Source: Nectonema munidae (lineage: Eukaryota; Nematomorpha; Nectonematoida; Nectonematidae). Taken from it: a stretch of 64,000 nt of DNA. Numbering within the stretch: position 1 is the first letter of the stretch; the number at the start of each line of letters is the position of its first letter. Under the pieces are notes generated by a model that saw nothing but the letters and a program-made list of their open reading frames with translations, searched no databases and was not told the DNA's origin. The DNA is taken from contig JAUIRK010000969.1 in the NCBI GenBank assembly GCA_030549495.1, positions 558,001-622,000 on the forward strand, written 5' to 3'. Position numbers and translations under genes: made by a program. This document shows, one piece after another, positions 9,601-22,031 of this stretch.

Positions 9601-12600
9601 TTAATGAGGATGCGTTAGTAGGATGGGTTCGATGGTTTTAATCGAAGAAGATAGTGCGTTTAATAAATTGGGGTGGAAGAGGATTTGGCTGAAGTTGGTT
9701 GGAAAATGGCCTAGAGTTTTGATGCACGAGTTTATCATTGTGTGTCGATAGGAGATGAAAAAAGGGCATATGAATAATAGATGATAAGGTGTTTCTAAAG
9801 GGTAGTTGCAGAAACGGCAGGTTTGATTGTCGGTGAGTTTGATGTGATATAGATATGATTTACAGGGGCAGTGACCTGAAAACCATCTTATTATGGATCG
9901 CGATGGGGTGAAATTGTTGATGGCCCAAGTTTGGTGAATTGCTTTTATATCCGGTATATCTGAGAGCGTGGTGTTGGAGGACTTGGTGATAATCTGTTGC
10001 CATTGATTAAATGTGTGTAAAGTGAGGTTTTGAGTGAGAACGTCAAGGTTTATGGAAGTTAGGTGTGATGTGTGTGTTTTGGAAAGGGCTTGTTTAGCGA
10101 GCAAGTCTACGCGTATGTTTTCTTGTATGTTGGAATGAGCAGGTCACCAGAGAATAGAAATCGTGAAAAGAGAAGAGAGAGAACGCAGTTTTGAGAATAG
10201 GATTGAGGTGTGGAAAGGAATGTTTCTGTGAAGATATAGGTCACGTGTAATTTTCTGTGAGTCTGTGTAGAAATGGATGTGGGTGAACTGTTTGAACAGG
10301 TGAATGTTAGGGGTAATGTGATAGCAGGAGGCGATTAAGGCTGTGCATTCAGCATCATATGTCGTGGTCAAGTGGTTTAATGGAGAATTTGAGGAATGGA
10401 AGGGAATTAGAGAGTCGCCTGCGTGGAGAGCGTATGCGAAAGCGCATCTGTTCATTGATTTGGCTGCATCTGTTAAAATTCTGAGTGTAGAGAGGTTTGA
10501 GAGTTGTCTGATCTCTTTTATGTGGGTAATTGCGGTGTCCTTATTGGGATAAATTGTGATGTTGTATGGAAGAGATAACGATGGGTGTGTTAGTGTGGTT
10601 GGATGAACTTTTTGGTGTACGAGGTATTTTTGCAGGTGTGGGAGTGCTGTATGGAGAAGGATTGTGTATGGGTGTATAGCGTTGAAGGGTAGGTGGAGCA
10701 TGGAGGCTGAAGAGGGAGGTAGTAAGGATTTGTATATCTTGACGTAATGTTTGATGAGTGTGCTTTTCAAATGAATGAGAAGGGGCGGGCATTTTAACAT
10801 GAACTCTAAAGAAGAAGTGGAAGTTGTGCGGAAAGCTTTTGAAATTGTTAAAAGACTACGGCGATGGATTTTAAAAAGAAAAGTCAGGCTTGTGGGATGA
10901 TCGAGTGATGACCCCCAAAATAGAATGCCATATTGAAGTGATGGAAGTATGAGTGATTTGTAAATAAAAAGAGAGTGGTTGATACTGAGGCCCCATTTGT
11001 ATGAAATGGCTGCTCTTAATTGAAATAAGGTTTTGGTGAGTTTTGTGTAAATGTTTTTGAAGTGTGTAGACCATTTCAAATTGGTTTGAAAGGTGAGACT
11101 CAAGTATTTAGTGGTTCTTCCGGGTTGTATGAGAGTTGTGTTGTTGATGCGTAGGGGTAGATGCAGACAATGTTTGCGCGTAAAATGCATTAGTGTTGTT
11201 TTGGATGTGTTAAAGGTGATTTTGAGTGAATTAGCGGTGTAGTTTAAAGCGTTGAAAAGGGATGAGATGCGCTGAATGTTTTCGGGTTGTGTGTTCGAGG
11301 AAAAGGAAAATAGCAGGTCATCTGAGAAGCATTGTGAGAAGTGTGCGTTTGAGTCGAGGATGTCGAGAAGAGGGTTTATCAAGATAAGCCAGAGAATGTC
11401 GGAGAGGCATCCTCCTTGAGGGGTAGAGAGTGATAGCAAGTGAACTGCACGTGTTGATTTTTCGCGAAAAACTAAAGCTCGATTTTGTAGATAGTTGTGT
11501 ATGAATTTAATCATGTAGGGTGGATATTTTTTGAGATGCATGTTCAGAAGGATTGCGGGGTGCCAGGCGCTGTTAAATGCATTATCAATGTCTAGAAATA
11601 GGACTGTAGCGGTTTTGTGGGAAGTGATGAAGTGTTGAAGGTGTTCAATTAGTTTTGATAAGGCTGACTCGGTGTTTCGTTGATGAAGATAGGCAAACTG
11701 GGAGGAATGGATTAGGTTGTTCTGAGTAATATAGTGGACGAGCCTTCTTCGAAGGAATTTTCTAGGATTTTGCCGAGGACGGGAAGAATGGTAATAGGTC
11801 TCCAGTTTTTGAGTTATGATAGATCTTTGTTGGGTTTTGGTAGAAAAATAACTTTTCCTATTTTCTATAATGAAGGAAAAAAGGAAAGGGTTATACAAGC
11901 GTTGTATATGTTGATTAAGTGTTTTTCTAAGAGATGAATTGACTTTTTAATGTGATTTGTGGAGATTAAGTCGAGGCTTGTGGCTGAGCTGGGTCGGAGC
12001 GAGTTTACTGCGTGTGAGAGTTCAGATGATGTTATGGCTGGGAAGTGATGGATGGTTAGCGATGTTGTGAGTGTGAGTGAGGAGGAGCGTAATGCGGCTT
12101 GATATGGATCGTCAGAGAGGGGGTTGTCGGCAGGAAAAAAGGAAGAGAGAAAAGGTGGATTTATTTGAATTGAATCGGCGTTTGGATCTGGAAGTAGTTT
12201 GTGGAAATAGGTCGTAGGCTTTTTGACTTGATGATTTTGTTGATGGTGGACCATGGATTGGATGATGTGGATGAGGTAAAACTAATCCATGCATTTCGCT
12301 TTGCAGTTTTTATTGAGCTGAGGTAGATTTGTCGAGTGTGTGTGTAAAATGTGATGTTCAAGGGTGAGGGGTTTTTCCTCAAGTTTTTGAGGCCCCGGCG
12401 TAGTGTTTTCTTTTGTTGGCTCAGGGCTGGTGTCCAAAAATAAGCATTTTTTCTTTGGGGATAGGGCGAAGGAGTGAACGAGTTTATTGAAGTAGTTAGA
12501 GCGTTGTTTATGTTGGGAGCGGCTTCTTCTGTGGTGGTAGTTGAGTGAAGTGCGGGTGTGCAGTGCGGTAAATTGGTGGATAGAGTACGGAGGAAGGTGT

Positions 12601-13339
12601 TCCAGTGTGTGTATTTTGGAGATTTCGTGGGGGTGCGTGTGTGTGCTTTCGCGTTGATGTTGAGTTGAAAAGTGATGTAGTGATGAACAGATGCGGAGGG
12701 TTGATCGGAGATGGCCCACTTTGAGATGAGATCGTACGTGTTTGCTGAAGAGAGATTTATGTCAATATGTGATGAGGTGACAATGTTGTTTATAATTCTC
12801 AGGAAGGTTGGCTCTGTTGTGTTGTCGCAAATGTGTAGATTGTGTTGGGCGATGAAGGATGTCGCCTCGATGCCGCGTAAGTTTTCTTTTTAGTCCCAAA
12901 AGAAGGATCGCGCGTTGCAGTCGGTGCAAATGATGAGGTAAAAAGATTTGGAAATCGTTGATATGTGCGCTTTGGCGCGGTTGAGATCGAGAGTGAAGGC
13001 ATCAGTGAAAGCCTTTGTATTGGAGGGTGGGGAATAGTAAGAGCAAAAAAGGAGGGGAGTGTTGGATGAAAAAATTATCGCAAAAGCGTATTGTTGTGAG
13101 GAAAATTGCTTGAGGAATGTGAAAATGAGTGATGATTTTAGTAAAATTCAAGTGGAGTAGTAGGTGGGTGGTGATATGTAGAGAGAGGAATATGTGCTGG
13201 GAATTGAGGGTAGAGAGAGATTGAGTACGTATGGCTCGTTGATTGAAATTATATCGTAAATGAAGCTGTGTAGTATGTGCGCGAGGTTTGCCCAGCTGGT
13301 GGATGAGTGATTAGTGTTTATGTGTAGGAAGTTCAGCAT
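9601..13339 (-). pseudogene. LINE ORF2: endonuclease, reverse transcriptase, RNase H, CCHC
   Basis: ORF2 starts with MLNFLHINTNHSSTSWANLA (13339 downward), the first strand of the APE endonuclease, followed by IISINEPYV (E box) and TDCNARSFFWD (the GDFNAHS-like box, about 12900). The RT is in the long open stretch 11898-10144: LFLDIDNAFNSAW (motif A), TPQGGCLSDILW (motif B), CFSDDLLF (motif C, FSDD in place of the usual Y/FADD). RNase H follows with LTDAAK, DAECTAL and FYTDSQK (catalytic D, E, D). The C-terminus (10104-9601) has CRFCNYPLETPYHLLFIC. There are breaks: an in-frame TGA near 13150, a stop just after the FFWD box near 12892, and frameshifts near 12250, 11890 and 10120. Family function is target-primed reverse transcription. 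Confidence 0.88.
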
Positions 13340-14447
13340 ATGAAATTTTTGATTATGTTAGAGTGTAAGTCATGCATGTTTTTTGTATGTTGTATGCGGT
13401 GAGGGCATGTGTCGGAAGTGGAAGAGTGTTTTTGGTGACAGTTGAAGCAAGAGATTTTAGAGGGATCTTTAGCAAAAATGCATGACTCAATCGAGTGCCC
13501 TCTGTCTCCGCAGTGATTACAATGTGGGGATTCTGCTTTGCATTTTGAAGTGAAGTGATTGAATTTCAGGCAGTTTGCGCATTGAGAGAGCCGTGGTTTG
13601 AAAATTTTAGGGTGGAGGATGGTGTGGTGGATAATAATTTTAGGATTTTCACAGAAGTGTTTGAAAAGAGTGTTGGTGGATGTTTCGAAGGTTATGGTGT
13701 ATGAGTAAAGGCCCTTTTTTCCGAGTTGCCTTACTGACGTGATTGTTCCTAGGTCTTTAAGGAAGCAGTTTTCTTGAGTGAATTGTGTGGGAATGTCTTC
13801 TATGGGGAGGTCTGCATGAATGCCAGAGAGAACAAAACGAGGGAGGATGGGTGGAATTTCTTTAGCGGTGATGCCCTTTTTCGATAGTGAATTGATGGCC
13901 AAGTTTTTCTGATGATTATTCTCAAATTGAAAAAGGAGGGATCCAGAGGAGGAGCTTCGGGTATTTTTTATTACTATTGGTTGAGTGCTTGTGTCCATAT
14001 TCTTTATAATATCTTTTTTGAAAGAAGCTTTTTGAGATCTGTTTTCAAAGGGAGTAGTTGGTGAGATCATTATTGATGGGTCTAGGAGTTTTTTCTGTTT
14101 GGGTAGTGAGTGATGTGGTTGAGTTGTGATGACGGAGGAATTTGATTGTGGGGTATTGGAAATTGTGGATGTAGGGAATGAGGGCGATGTAGTGGTGGTT
14201 GTTTGTGAGTAAGTTTTTGTAGGTGAGGGGTTTGTGTGTGAAGAGTGAGAATGCAGAAAGTTGATTAGCTTTTCGATCTTATTGGAGTGTGTAACAAAAC
14301 TTCAGTTTTTAATTTGTGGAAGCTGATTAGATGTTCCGCAGGAAGTGTAATGTTGGAAATGAATCTATCGAAAAGGTCGGAGATAACTTGGGAGGATGTA
14401 AGGGGTGATGTATCATCTTGTCTTATGCGTTTGGTTTGCGGATTCAT
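13333..14447 (-). pseudogene. LINE ORF1 (nucleic-acid-binding, three CCHC knuckles)
   Basis: The likely start is MNPQTKRIRQDD at 14447. The reading frame changes once near 14300 and is then open to the stop at 13335-13333. The C-terminal half holds three zinc knuckles: CANCLKFNHFTSKC and CNHCGDRGHSIESC (both CX2CX4HX4C) and CFNCHQKHSSTSDTC (CX2CX3HX6C), an arrangement typical of ORF1 in I/R1/Jockey-type LINEs. The middle part (about residues 150-260) fits an RRM-like/PRE_C2HC-type region. The stop overlaps the ORF2 start in the string ATGCTGA (ORF2 ATG at 13339-13337, ORF1 TGA at 13335-13333), which suggests ORF2 is made by termination-reinitiation. Confidence 0.82.
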
Positions 14448-14640
14448 GGCGAAAGTAGAAAGATGGTGTGATGAGGGGTGTGTATGAGGTTGGGGAAAGT
14501 TGTGGTGATGAGATGTAAAGTAAAAGAAAGAAGAGAATAAGAGCCTGAGATAGAGAGGATAACTTCAGGAGGGGGGTTGGCAGGAAAATAGTGTTAGTAA
14601 TTGAGTTGATGAGCTTATCTTCAGACAAACTTCGAGTTGA

Positions 14641-15296
14641 ACAAATTCGCCATTTTTGAAATTGAGTCTGAAAAAAATATCAATAAAAAAATATCTTAAA
14701 CGTTTTATCTTAAACGTTATATTTTATTTTTTTTTTACGTTATATCTTAAAAAAAAGAATAAAGAAATAAATCGACATTCTTCGACTATAAAAGTTTGAA
14801 GTAACGAGAAGGATCCAATAGAAAACAAAACTCTATATTTACAAAAAAGTATCTGAACATTACAACATAATTTGAAATTATAGAGATTAATAAAGCAGAT
14901 GCTCAAAATAGGAAAAAAAAATACTAAAGAACAAAATATTTGAAATGAGAAAAAGAAGAAAAGGGAATTAAAAGACGGATTCAAAAAAATAAAAAATAAA
15001 TTACAAAAAAATTGTCTTAATCATTATTATGTTAAATTCAATAAATATCTTCTTAATCTCTTTTAGAAAATAATTTTAGTTATGCTTTTTTTGTTTAACA
15101 GAACTTTTTAGTATTGTAAGAAAATGTCCTTCCTTGTATTTTTAACCAATGGCATTACTGTCATCTTATGTATTTCAAAATATAACCGAAGAATATAATA
15201 TGATAATTTGATAAATCAAAAAGAATATTTGGACTTTATAAGTCTTTTCAGCTTATATCAAGCAGAAAGCGGGGATAACGGTAATATATGCGTAAT
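14641..15296. other. AT-rich spacer, no gene seen
   Basis: This is A/T-rich filler. ATCTTAAACGTT-type strings repeat at 14690-14750. No gene is supported. Confidence 0.5.
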
Positions 15297-16115
15297 TAGG
15301 GTTGCCAGATTTCAAAAATAAAAAATCGGGACACTTTGATGACAGAATAATGTTAAGTTTATTACTAATAAAAACTAATTATTATTAAATTATTAAATTA
15401 TTAATATAAATAATTGGGTTTAAACTTGACTAATTGTAACGTTAAATATTTATAAAATCTTATTGTATAGGCGTAATTTCATTCAGGCAAACGAGAACTT
15501 CAATAAAACTGTTTTTTCTTTTTTCAATTTTCATAATTTTACTGCTGAAAACAAAATCAAGACTATGAACAAAATATAAGTAAGCTTCACTAAGAGGATT
15601 ATTGAAAAATTCTAGAATAATTGGATATCGGAATTACATATTATTATATTAATGTGTTTTTTCATCTTGACAGTTATGTATATTTTTTTTTAATATTTAC
15701 ATGACATACTAACTAATCAATGTACTGTACATATATGATAAATATATTTTATTATTTATTTATCGTGTGTGAAATCTTTGAAGCAGCTCATTCTGTTTTG
15801 AATTCACACGTTTTTTTGGTTATTATAAAAAAATGAAGTTTGAAACCATATCAAAATGTAGTTACTAGACTTACGTGCCTTATATTTAATATTTTGACAT
15901 ATGTAATTTAGATTTTTTTAATAAATATCTTTTTTTTCTATAAAAAAGATAAGATAAGAAAATTAAGTTTAAAACTAAAAATGTCATAATTCTAGTTTTT
16001 TTTATGGAAGCTAAAATCGGGACAAATGGTCTCCCCTAGTTGTGCATTCGGGACGCGGGACAAAATAATATAAATCCGGACAAGTCCCGAAAAATCGGGA
16101 CGTCTGGCAACCCTA
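15297..16115. mobile_element. non-autonomous hAT element (TAGGGTTGCCAGA termini)
   Basis: The element is 819 bp with inverted ends: TAGGGTTGCCAGA at 15297 and TCTGGCAACCCTA ending at 16115, with more loosely matched ATCGGGAC blocks just inside. It is flanked by a perfect 8-bp duplication TGCGTAAT (15289-15296 and 16116-16123). TAGGG termini with 8-bp duplications are the signature of Ac-like hAT elements. No transposase frame is present, so it depends on an autonomous relative for movement. Confidence 0.85.
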
Positions 16116-16153
16116 TGCGTAATGTATGTCCATTGAGTTAGTATTGGATATAA

Positions 16154-16299
16154 GGGGTCGTTCACAATTGACATCAACCCAAACTGGGGAGGGAGGTATC
16201 CAAATAAGTCGATTCTGTTAAGTGATGATTTATCTAAAAGTTGATATGAAGGGATTGAAATTTATCAAAAAAAAGATTGACGTCAATTGTGAATGACTC
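16154..16299. mobile_element. short MITE, GGTCGTTCACAATTGAC termini
   Basis: A 146-bp element with inverted ends: GGGGTCGTTCACAATTGAC at 16154 and TTGACGTCAATTGTGAATGA... ending near 16299. It has no coding capacity and no convincing target duplication. A second copy of the same terminal sequence stands alone at 25903-25926, so the family is dispersed. The superfamily is not determined. Confidence 0.6.
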
Positions 16300-18665
16300 T
16301 GTGTCGCGAAGTGTATATATGTATTTCGGGATGCTTGATAGATTGAAGTAACGAAATAGAGTAGTCGATACATTTATATTGAGTATAATTACTATTATTG
16401 TAGAATATAGATGCATGCAAACATCTGTATGTGTATATTTAATCATGACGTTTATATGAACAAGGAATATTGTACTTAGTATCTATTATATATATCATCG
16501 ATGGCTTAGACAAACTGTTCTTCCTAGACAGACTTATCTTTTTTCAATGCATTTCTTTATTCGGAATTAACAGGTCTACCGATATAAGTTTCAGTACATC
16601 TATTATATGTTAGCTTATATACCACATTTTTTTTAAACAAGTTCATTTGTTTGAGGGTACATTTCTTTTAGAATTTTAGATGAAGAAAGTGGACGATTTT
16701 TTTTATCTCATGAGGAAAACATCTTTTGAACTTTGATGGGTTTTAAACAATAATTAAGACTGATAAAAAAGCCTAAGATCATCAAGAAGGTTCTTTAATA
16801 GGTAAGCTCTCAGACCGGGTAAAGTCTGTTCTAAATAAATCTTTAAAAAAGATTTCTTATGTAAGTACAGCTACCAAGGAAGGATCATCATAGAATGAAT
16901 ATCAAAATTAAATGTTCCATAAAATATAGAAGAAATAACGTAAACACTACCAACAAATATATAATTTTTAGCCAAAACAACGAAGGTCCAATCGAGATAC
17001 CTAATTTACAGATAAATGATATATTATTAGTGAATTAAACACTTTATTAACAGTTAGTTTATTAAATAAATTAAGAAAATAATTAGTGAAAAATTTATTT
17101 TGAAGTTTATATATTTGACATTGTTTGGTTTTTTTGACACGTTTGTTTGATTCTCCTGAAAAATGAACATGACCACTAAATTCAGCTTACTCGAAAATTA
17201 AAAAAAGAAGTAGACTACATCTATTGTACACTACATGTTATTATAGATATCTATATATAATAGTATATAGACGTAATAGTAAGTGTATATTATTATTACT
17301 AGTGTTATTATATTTATAAGCCATTCTCTCTTTTCTTGTGTTCAGTTAACGATTTGTTTATTTATCTGAAGAAGCCCAGAGTGGTCCAAAATTAATAAAG
17401 TTTTCAACTTGTTTGAATAAAAGTTTAACTTATTTTCCTATTTAAATAAACATTTTAATTTTGACATGAGCTGCAATATTCAAATCATTTTTGACAGGTT
17501 TGATTGATTTTCATAAAAAATGAACATCACCACTAGATTTAACATATTATTGTATTTATTTTTTTATTAGTAATTAATCTTTTAACGGTTTCACTTCTAT
17601 TTATTGTGATGAAATGATATAAAATTAAAGCAGCCATTTTGCATTGGATAATTAATAACTATTCTAACGTTTTACTTCTATTTATTTTGATGAAATGATA
17701 TAAAATTAAAAGAGCCATTTTGCATTGGATAATTAATAAATAATAAAAAAATAAAATACAATAAATGGAAATGCCTCGTAAATTCTAACCTTGATAAGGT
17801 TACGTGTTAATATATATATCATAACGTAGTGAAATTTCAGGTTCAAATGTTAGTATATAACTTCAAACGTTTTTACACCTCATCATTTGACTGAAAAAGA
17901 AGAAAATAACGATTAAAAATAGTTAAAAGTAAGTTCATATGTTTTTGCTAATGAGTGGCTTTTGCATGGCCTCAATTATGAATAGAATATAAACAACCAA
18001 TTTTGAATCCAAAGTTTCATAAGTACAATGAAAATTTGTCTTGTAATTTTAACTTTATTGGGAAATTTAATCATTATTCAATCTCAAAATTTGTATTCAA
18101 TGAGACGTAGAATAAGTATTTTTAAAAACTAATATTTATCTAAAAATTGATTGCATATTCAAATTCAGTATAAAATTTGCAAAATTTTGACGTATCACAC
18201 GCCATATTTGGTTTTGATTTGGGGGAAATAGCCGGATTAGACCTTTGAATCTCTGTGTACTACACCCGTTAATAACAGCTTGGTTAAAAAGTAGGTTAAT
18301 GCAAGTTGTAATGAAGTGAACTTAGCAACGCATGACTCGCATTTTGAATGTCAACAAAGCACAAGCAAAGATTTATTCGTGGAAAGATCAATAAATACGC
18401 GTGGTGAGCGTTCATTCATTTATGTTGGATACAATCCTAATGGATGATACGATGAGTAATAAAAAGCCAGTAGAGATGACTGATAAGTGGCATAAAAATA
18501 TTTAAAAGGTAAAAAATTCTAGTTAGATTGAAATATTTTTACTATTGAATACGCTAAGAACACTCTCCATTATTAAACGATTTGATTAGTACAAGTTTTG
18601 AAAAGATTTAAATAATTTTTTTCAAGTTTTGGACCTTCTAAGGAAAAGTGGTCGTCCATCTATAT
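16300..18665. other. gene-free AT-rich region with dispersed repeats
   Basis: No gene is seen over 2.3 kb. It holds (i) two copies, at about 17110-17180 and 17455-17550, of a segment reading TTTGACAGGTTTGATTGA on the + strand, the reverse complement of part of the 151-bp array at 38630-39620; (ii) an approx. 81-bp direct duplication (17585-17660 and 17666-17740) flanked by inverted ends ATTGTATTTATTTTTTTATTA (17552) and its complement (17743-17763), which could be a small palindromic element. Confidence 0.55.
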
Positions 18666-19143
18666 CAGGGATTCTTAACTAGGGGTGCACGCACCTTCGG
18701 TTAAAAACTAGGGGTGCGAAACAACCTAACAAGGGGTGCGAGGAGAGACGTAAATTTTTTCCTGTTTCCAATACTAACTTACAAAACAACCTTTTCAGGG
18801 TGTGTAATAAGTATACAACAATGCATATGGTACAATAAATATTTTATATGCGAGTAAGAAAATGAAAAACATGTAACAGTTTTATATACAGTATAACAAT
18901 AGTATGAAGTATAAACATGTCAATCAATCACTTTCTACTATTACTACTTCTACATCTATTATCTAATTTCCTTAACTCTCTTCCTTTGTGACATCAAAAT
19001 ATTTTAACGTCTTGCAATTCTTTAATTTAACACAGCATTCTATAGTTTTTGCAAAGGTTTTTTAATAAGTAATCTTTGATTTTTATCTAAGTTAAAATCA
19101 ATAACTTGTTTTACGTTTTGTTTTATTATTTTGTTCAGAAATA

Positions 19144-19353
19144 CAGTGAAAGATTGTTATAACGTGATACCTGGGGTCCATATTAAGTAACCGCATTAGA
19201 ACTGATCCAATTTTCTAACACAAAAGGGGGCTAATTACATTGCTCCTGATAAGCTGGATATGTCATGTACATCTGAAAAAATGGAAGCCAAGACATAACG
19301 CGTTATAAGCGATTTGGCTGTATAACGATTCGCGTTATAAAGGTTCCTTACTG
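19144..19353. mobile_element. short Tigger-like MITE flanked by TA
   Basis: Inverted ends CAGTGAAAGATTGTTATAAC (19144) and GTTATAAAGGTTCCTTACTG (ending 19353) share CAGT and the TTATAAC block and are flanked by TA dinucleotides (19142-19143 and 19354-19355), as expected for Tc1/mariner-Tigger elements. It is 210 bp with no coding capacity. The ends match imperfectly, so the limits are tentative. Confidence 0.45.
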
Positions 19354-19732
19354 TATTTATTATTTTTGAGATATCGTTATTCTAAATTTTTTTTCAAAAC
19401 CTAAATTTTATATTTTCTGGGAAAAAGCAGACTTATTATTTTATGAGGATACACTTTTTTGAAAAACATGCTATCCAAATTTACTATTACATAAAAATTT
19501 TAACTTATCCCACTTTGCTTTTTCTAATTTTCAAAAGTAAGGAATATCTTGATACAAAAATTTTAATAATTCGTAAAAACTCTTACAATTTCTATTTTTT
19601 ACAATTTGTAGATTTCTGCCATTTATTGTTTTTCTACAAAAGCCAAAAATTTGTAAATTTTCATAGTTAACAAAATTTTCTTTAATAAGCATTTTTTATA
19701 GTTTATAAATTTTATTATTTAATAGTTTATAA

Positions 19733-20073
<341 letters not shown>

Positions 20074-20311
20074 AGTTACCGTTCAATGACCGGTATGGTC
20101 CTAGTTGATATATAGTATACATGGTCTTTCTAGGGTGTCAACAAAGCACAAGCAGAAAGCAAATCAATAAATACGCGTGGTAAAGAAGCATGAGGATTAA
20201 GCGTATTGTAAATGATGAGTTACATAAAAATATTTTATTGTCAAAGTTTTCTACTTAGATTAAAAAAGATATTCGCGCATAAAAAACATTCTAATATATA
20301 GACCTATATCA

Positions 20312-20765
20312 GGGATGGATCTTGGTCAAAAATTTAGGGGGGGGGGGGGGTGGTGCAACTTTTTCGAATTTTTTTCTAATATTTTCTATCGTGAAAAGTT
20401 GTTATTTAAAAGTTTAAACTAACTTTTCCGTTTTTATCAAAACGTAAGTGGTTTAGTGGCTGCGAGGTTAAACGGTTAGAAGCGCTGCTATCGATCTGAA
20501 GTTCCGGGTTTAAGCCTCGCTTCTGCTAGATTATCCATATCTCGATGTTAGCTGCAAATTAGTACTTTTTTCGATGAAAATACCACACCACATTTAATCT
20601 TTATCATAAAGATTCAAATTCAAAGTTACTACATTGTTTTTATAATTTCATTTCATATGAGCTTATTTTTTGAAATGTGTGTACACTATATCAGCTGTTA
20701 CACTATATCATTTCATCAATTTCACTTTAACCAATCAACTATAAAAAACAAGGGGGGGGGGGGGT
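20312..20765. mobile_element. truncated hAT-like element with G-tracts and a tRNA-like module
   Basis: It starts with CAGGGATGGATCTTGG (20312), a terminus-like string, followed by a run of about 13 Gs. A tRNA-like module lies at 20448-20530. It stops at a second run of Gs (about 20751-20764), where the LINE at 20766 begins. No right terminus or target duplication was found, so limits and class are tentative. Confidence 0.35.
20448..20530 (+). repeat. tRNA-derived SINE-like module (second type)
   Basis: It contains a good box A, TGGTTTAGTGG (20455), and a box B-like GGGTTTAAGCC (20507), spaced as in a tRNA gene. The sequence does not fold into a complete cloverleaf by eye and lacks a sensible acceptor stem. 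It differs from the SINE family at 1788-7223. It is best read as a SINE head, not a working tRNA gene. Confidence 0.45.
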
Positions 20766-22031
20766 TGCCTTAATTCCAAATATAAAAAGTTTTCCAAATA
20801 TGTGGAATTGTGTTGGTGTTAATAGCTAAATTAAAAATGCGTGTTAATAGGGAGATGGCATTTGGGCCTAAGTGTTTAAGATGTATACTTGTTAAGTTGC
20901 CAGTCCCTGGAGCTTTACTAGATTTAGTGTTATGAAGTGCCTCTGCTACTTCTTAATGGTTATGCAATTCTTATGCAGTTGATTTAATGCTTTACTTGAT
21001 GTTTTGAGTGTTTTGTTAGTTTGCTTTGGTAGGATGTTTGTGAATTGCTTGTTGAAAGCTTCTGCAATTTGTCAGTTGTTTGTTTTCATTTTTCCATTAA
21101 AACTTATGTTTCGATTTATATCGGTGTGTGATTTTTTATTCCATAGATTTTTGATCGTGTTCCAATATGTTTGTGTGACTAGTTAGATGAAATATGTTGT
21201 TACGCGAATTGTAGCGTAGTTATGAATTTATTAAACAAAAAAAAAAGAAATGCAGGAATCTTGGATGACGTTTCCAGGGCTCTTCTGGCTCTTTGTCTAG
21301 CCTTACTTTAGAAAGATTGCTTCCAAGAAGTTTTTCCCATGTATATTGCTTGAAACTGTCAGGTGGTAAATCGTCTCTTTTAGATGTATATATATCTGTG
21401 TGTATATAGATGTGTGGTATGGACACGATGCAAAGTTGCAAGGTCTTAGTGTAAAAAGAAGTGTGGCTTAGATAGGATAAAAGTACAGCATTGTGATGGT
21501 GTAAATTAGCATGATATAAATAAAATAGATTTAACATTTATTTGCATAAAATATAATAAAAACAATTAAGATACAATCAACATATATTATGTTACATATG
21601 TTTTTGCTAGAGGTTAAGTTTATGTTTATTTATTTAGTGATATGAGTTTGTTTAATGTGTGTATTGCTTGGTTCTTGTAGTTGGTGTGTCTTAATGTGTC
21701 TCTTTTGTCGATAAGTGTTTTGATGTCATAAAGTACTGGTTTGTGTTTTTTTGTGATTTTTGATATTTCCTTTGGGTATGTATAAATTGCCAGCTTGTTG
21801 AATGCTTTTTGTTATAAGGTTGAAGAGTGTGTATGTCTGTGTTGTGTAAAAAGTGTGCTTCTTTTTGAATCTTATTTTCGATAAATGTTTGAAAAGGATT
21901 CCATTTAGCTTTATTGTAGTTTATGTAAGTTTTCAGTGGTTCTTTATGTGTTGCATGTTTAAGTGTTATGTTAGTGATATTGGAAGATCGGAAGAAAGTT
22001 TAGTTAATGTTTGCCATTTTGTGCTGTTTAA
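20766..22031 (-). pseudogene. Jockey-like LINE ORF2, part downstream of piggyBac insertion
   Basis: Read on the minus strand from 22031, the frame continues from the upstream part at 24490 as LLNSTKWQTLTKLSSDLPI, the end of the endonuclease domain. Further on are NKAKWNPFQTFIENKI (about 21900), QIAEAFNKQFTNILPKQ (about 21040) and SSKAPGTGNLTSIHLKHLGPNAIS (about 20890, the start of the RT domain; quoted in parts of the frame). It stops at a G-tract at 20765, so most of the RT is missing. The segment 21220-21600 looks unrelated or heavily decayed. Several stops and frameshifts are present. Confidence 0.7.

Larger units (their letters stand above)
9416..14640 (-). mobile_element. near full-length LINE (I/R1-like, ORF1 + ORF2 with RNase H)
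   Basis: About 5.2 kb on the minus strand with the full domain order expected for an RNase H-bearing LINE: ORF1 with three CCHC knuckles, then ORF2 with APE endonuclease, reverse transcriptase, RNase H and a C-terminal CCHC. The 3' terminus (9416-9480, minus strand) carries the AGCATAT ... GAAAGTGCTTTGA tail shared with the LINE at 1-1450 and with the three SINEs. The coding strand is strongly C-rich and G-poor, which separates it from its AT-rich flanks. The 5' limit near 14640 is a guess. No clear target duplication was found. Several frame breaks in both ORFs indicate an inactive but not ancient copy. Confidence 0.85.

Noticed and set aside
10343-10552. + frame opposite the LINE RT/RNase H region
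   Set aside because: It is the antisense shadow of ORF2.
9416-14640. Target duplication of the near full-length LINE
   Set aside because: I compared the flanks at both ends and found no convincing direct repeat; the 5' end is too uncertain.
21220-21537. 105-codon minus frame within the Jockey-like LINE
   Set aside because: It fits no LINE domain and interrupts LINE homology; a small unidentified insertion is more likely than a gene.
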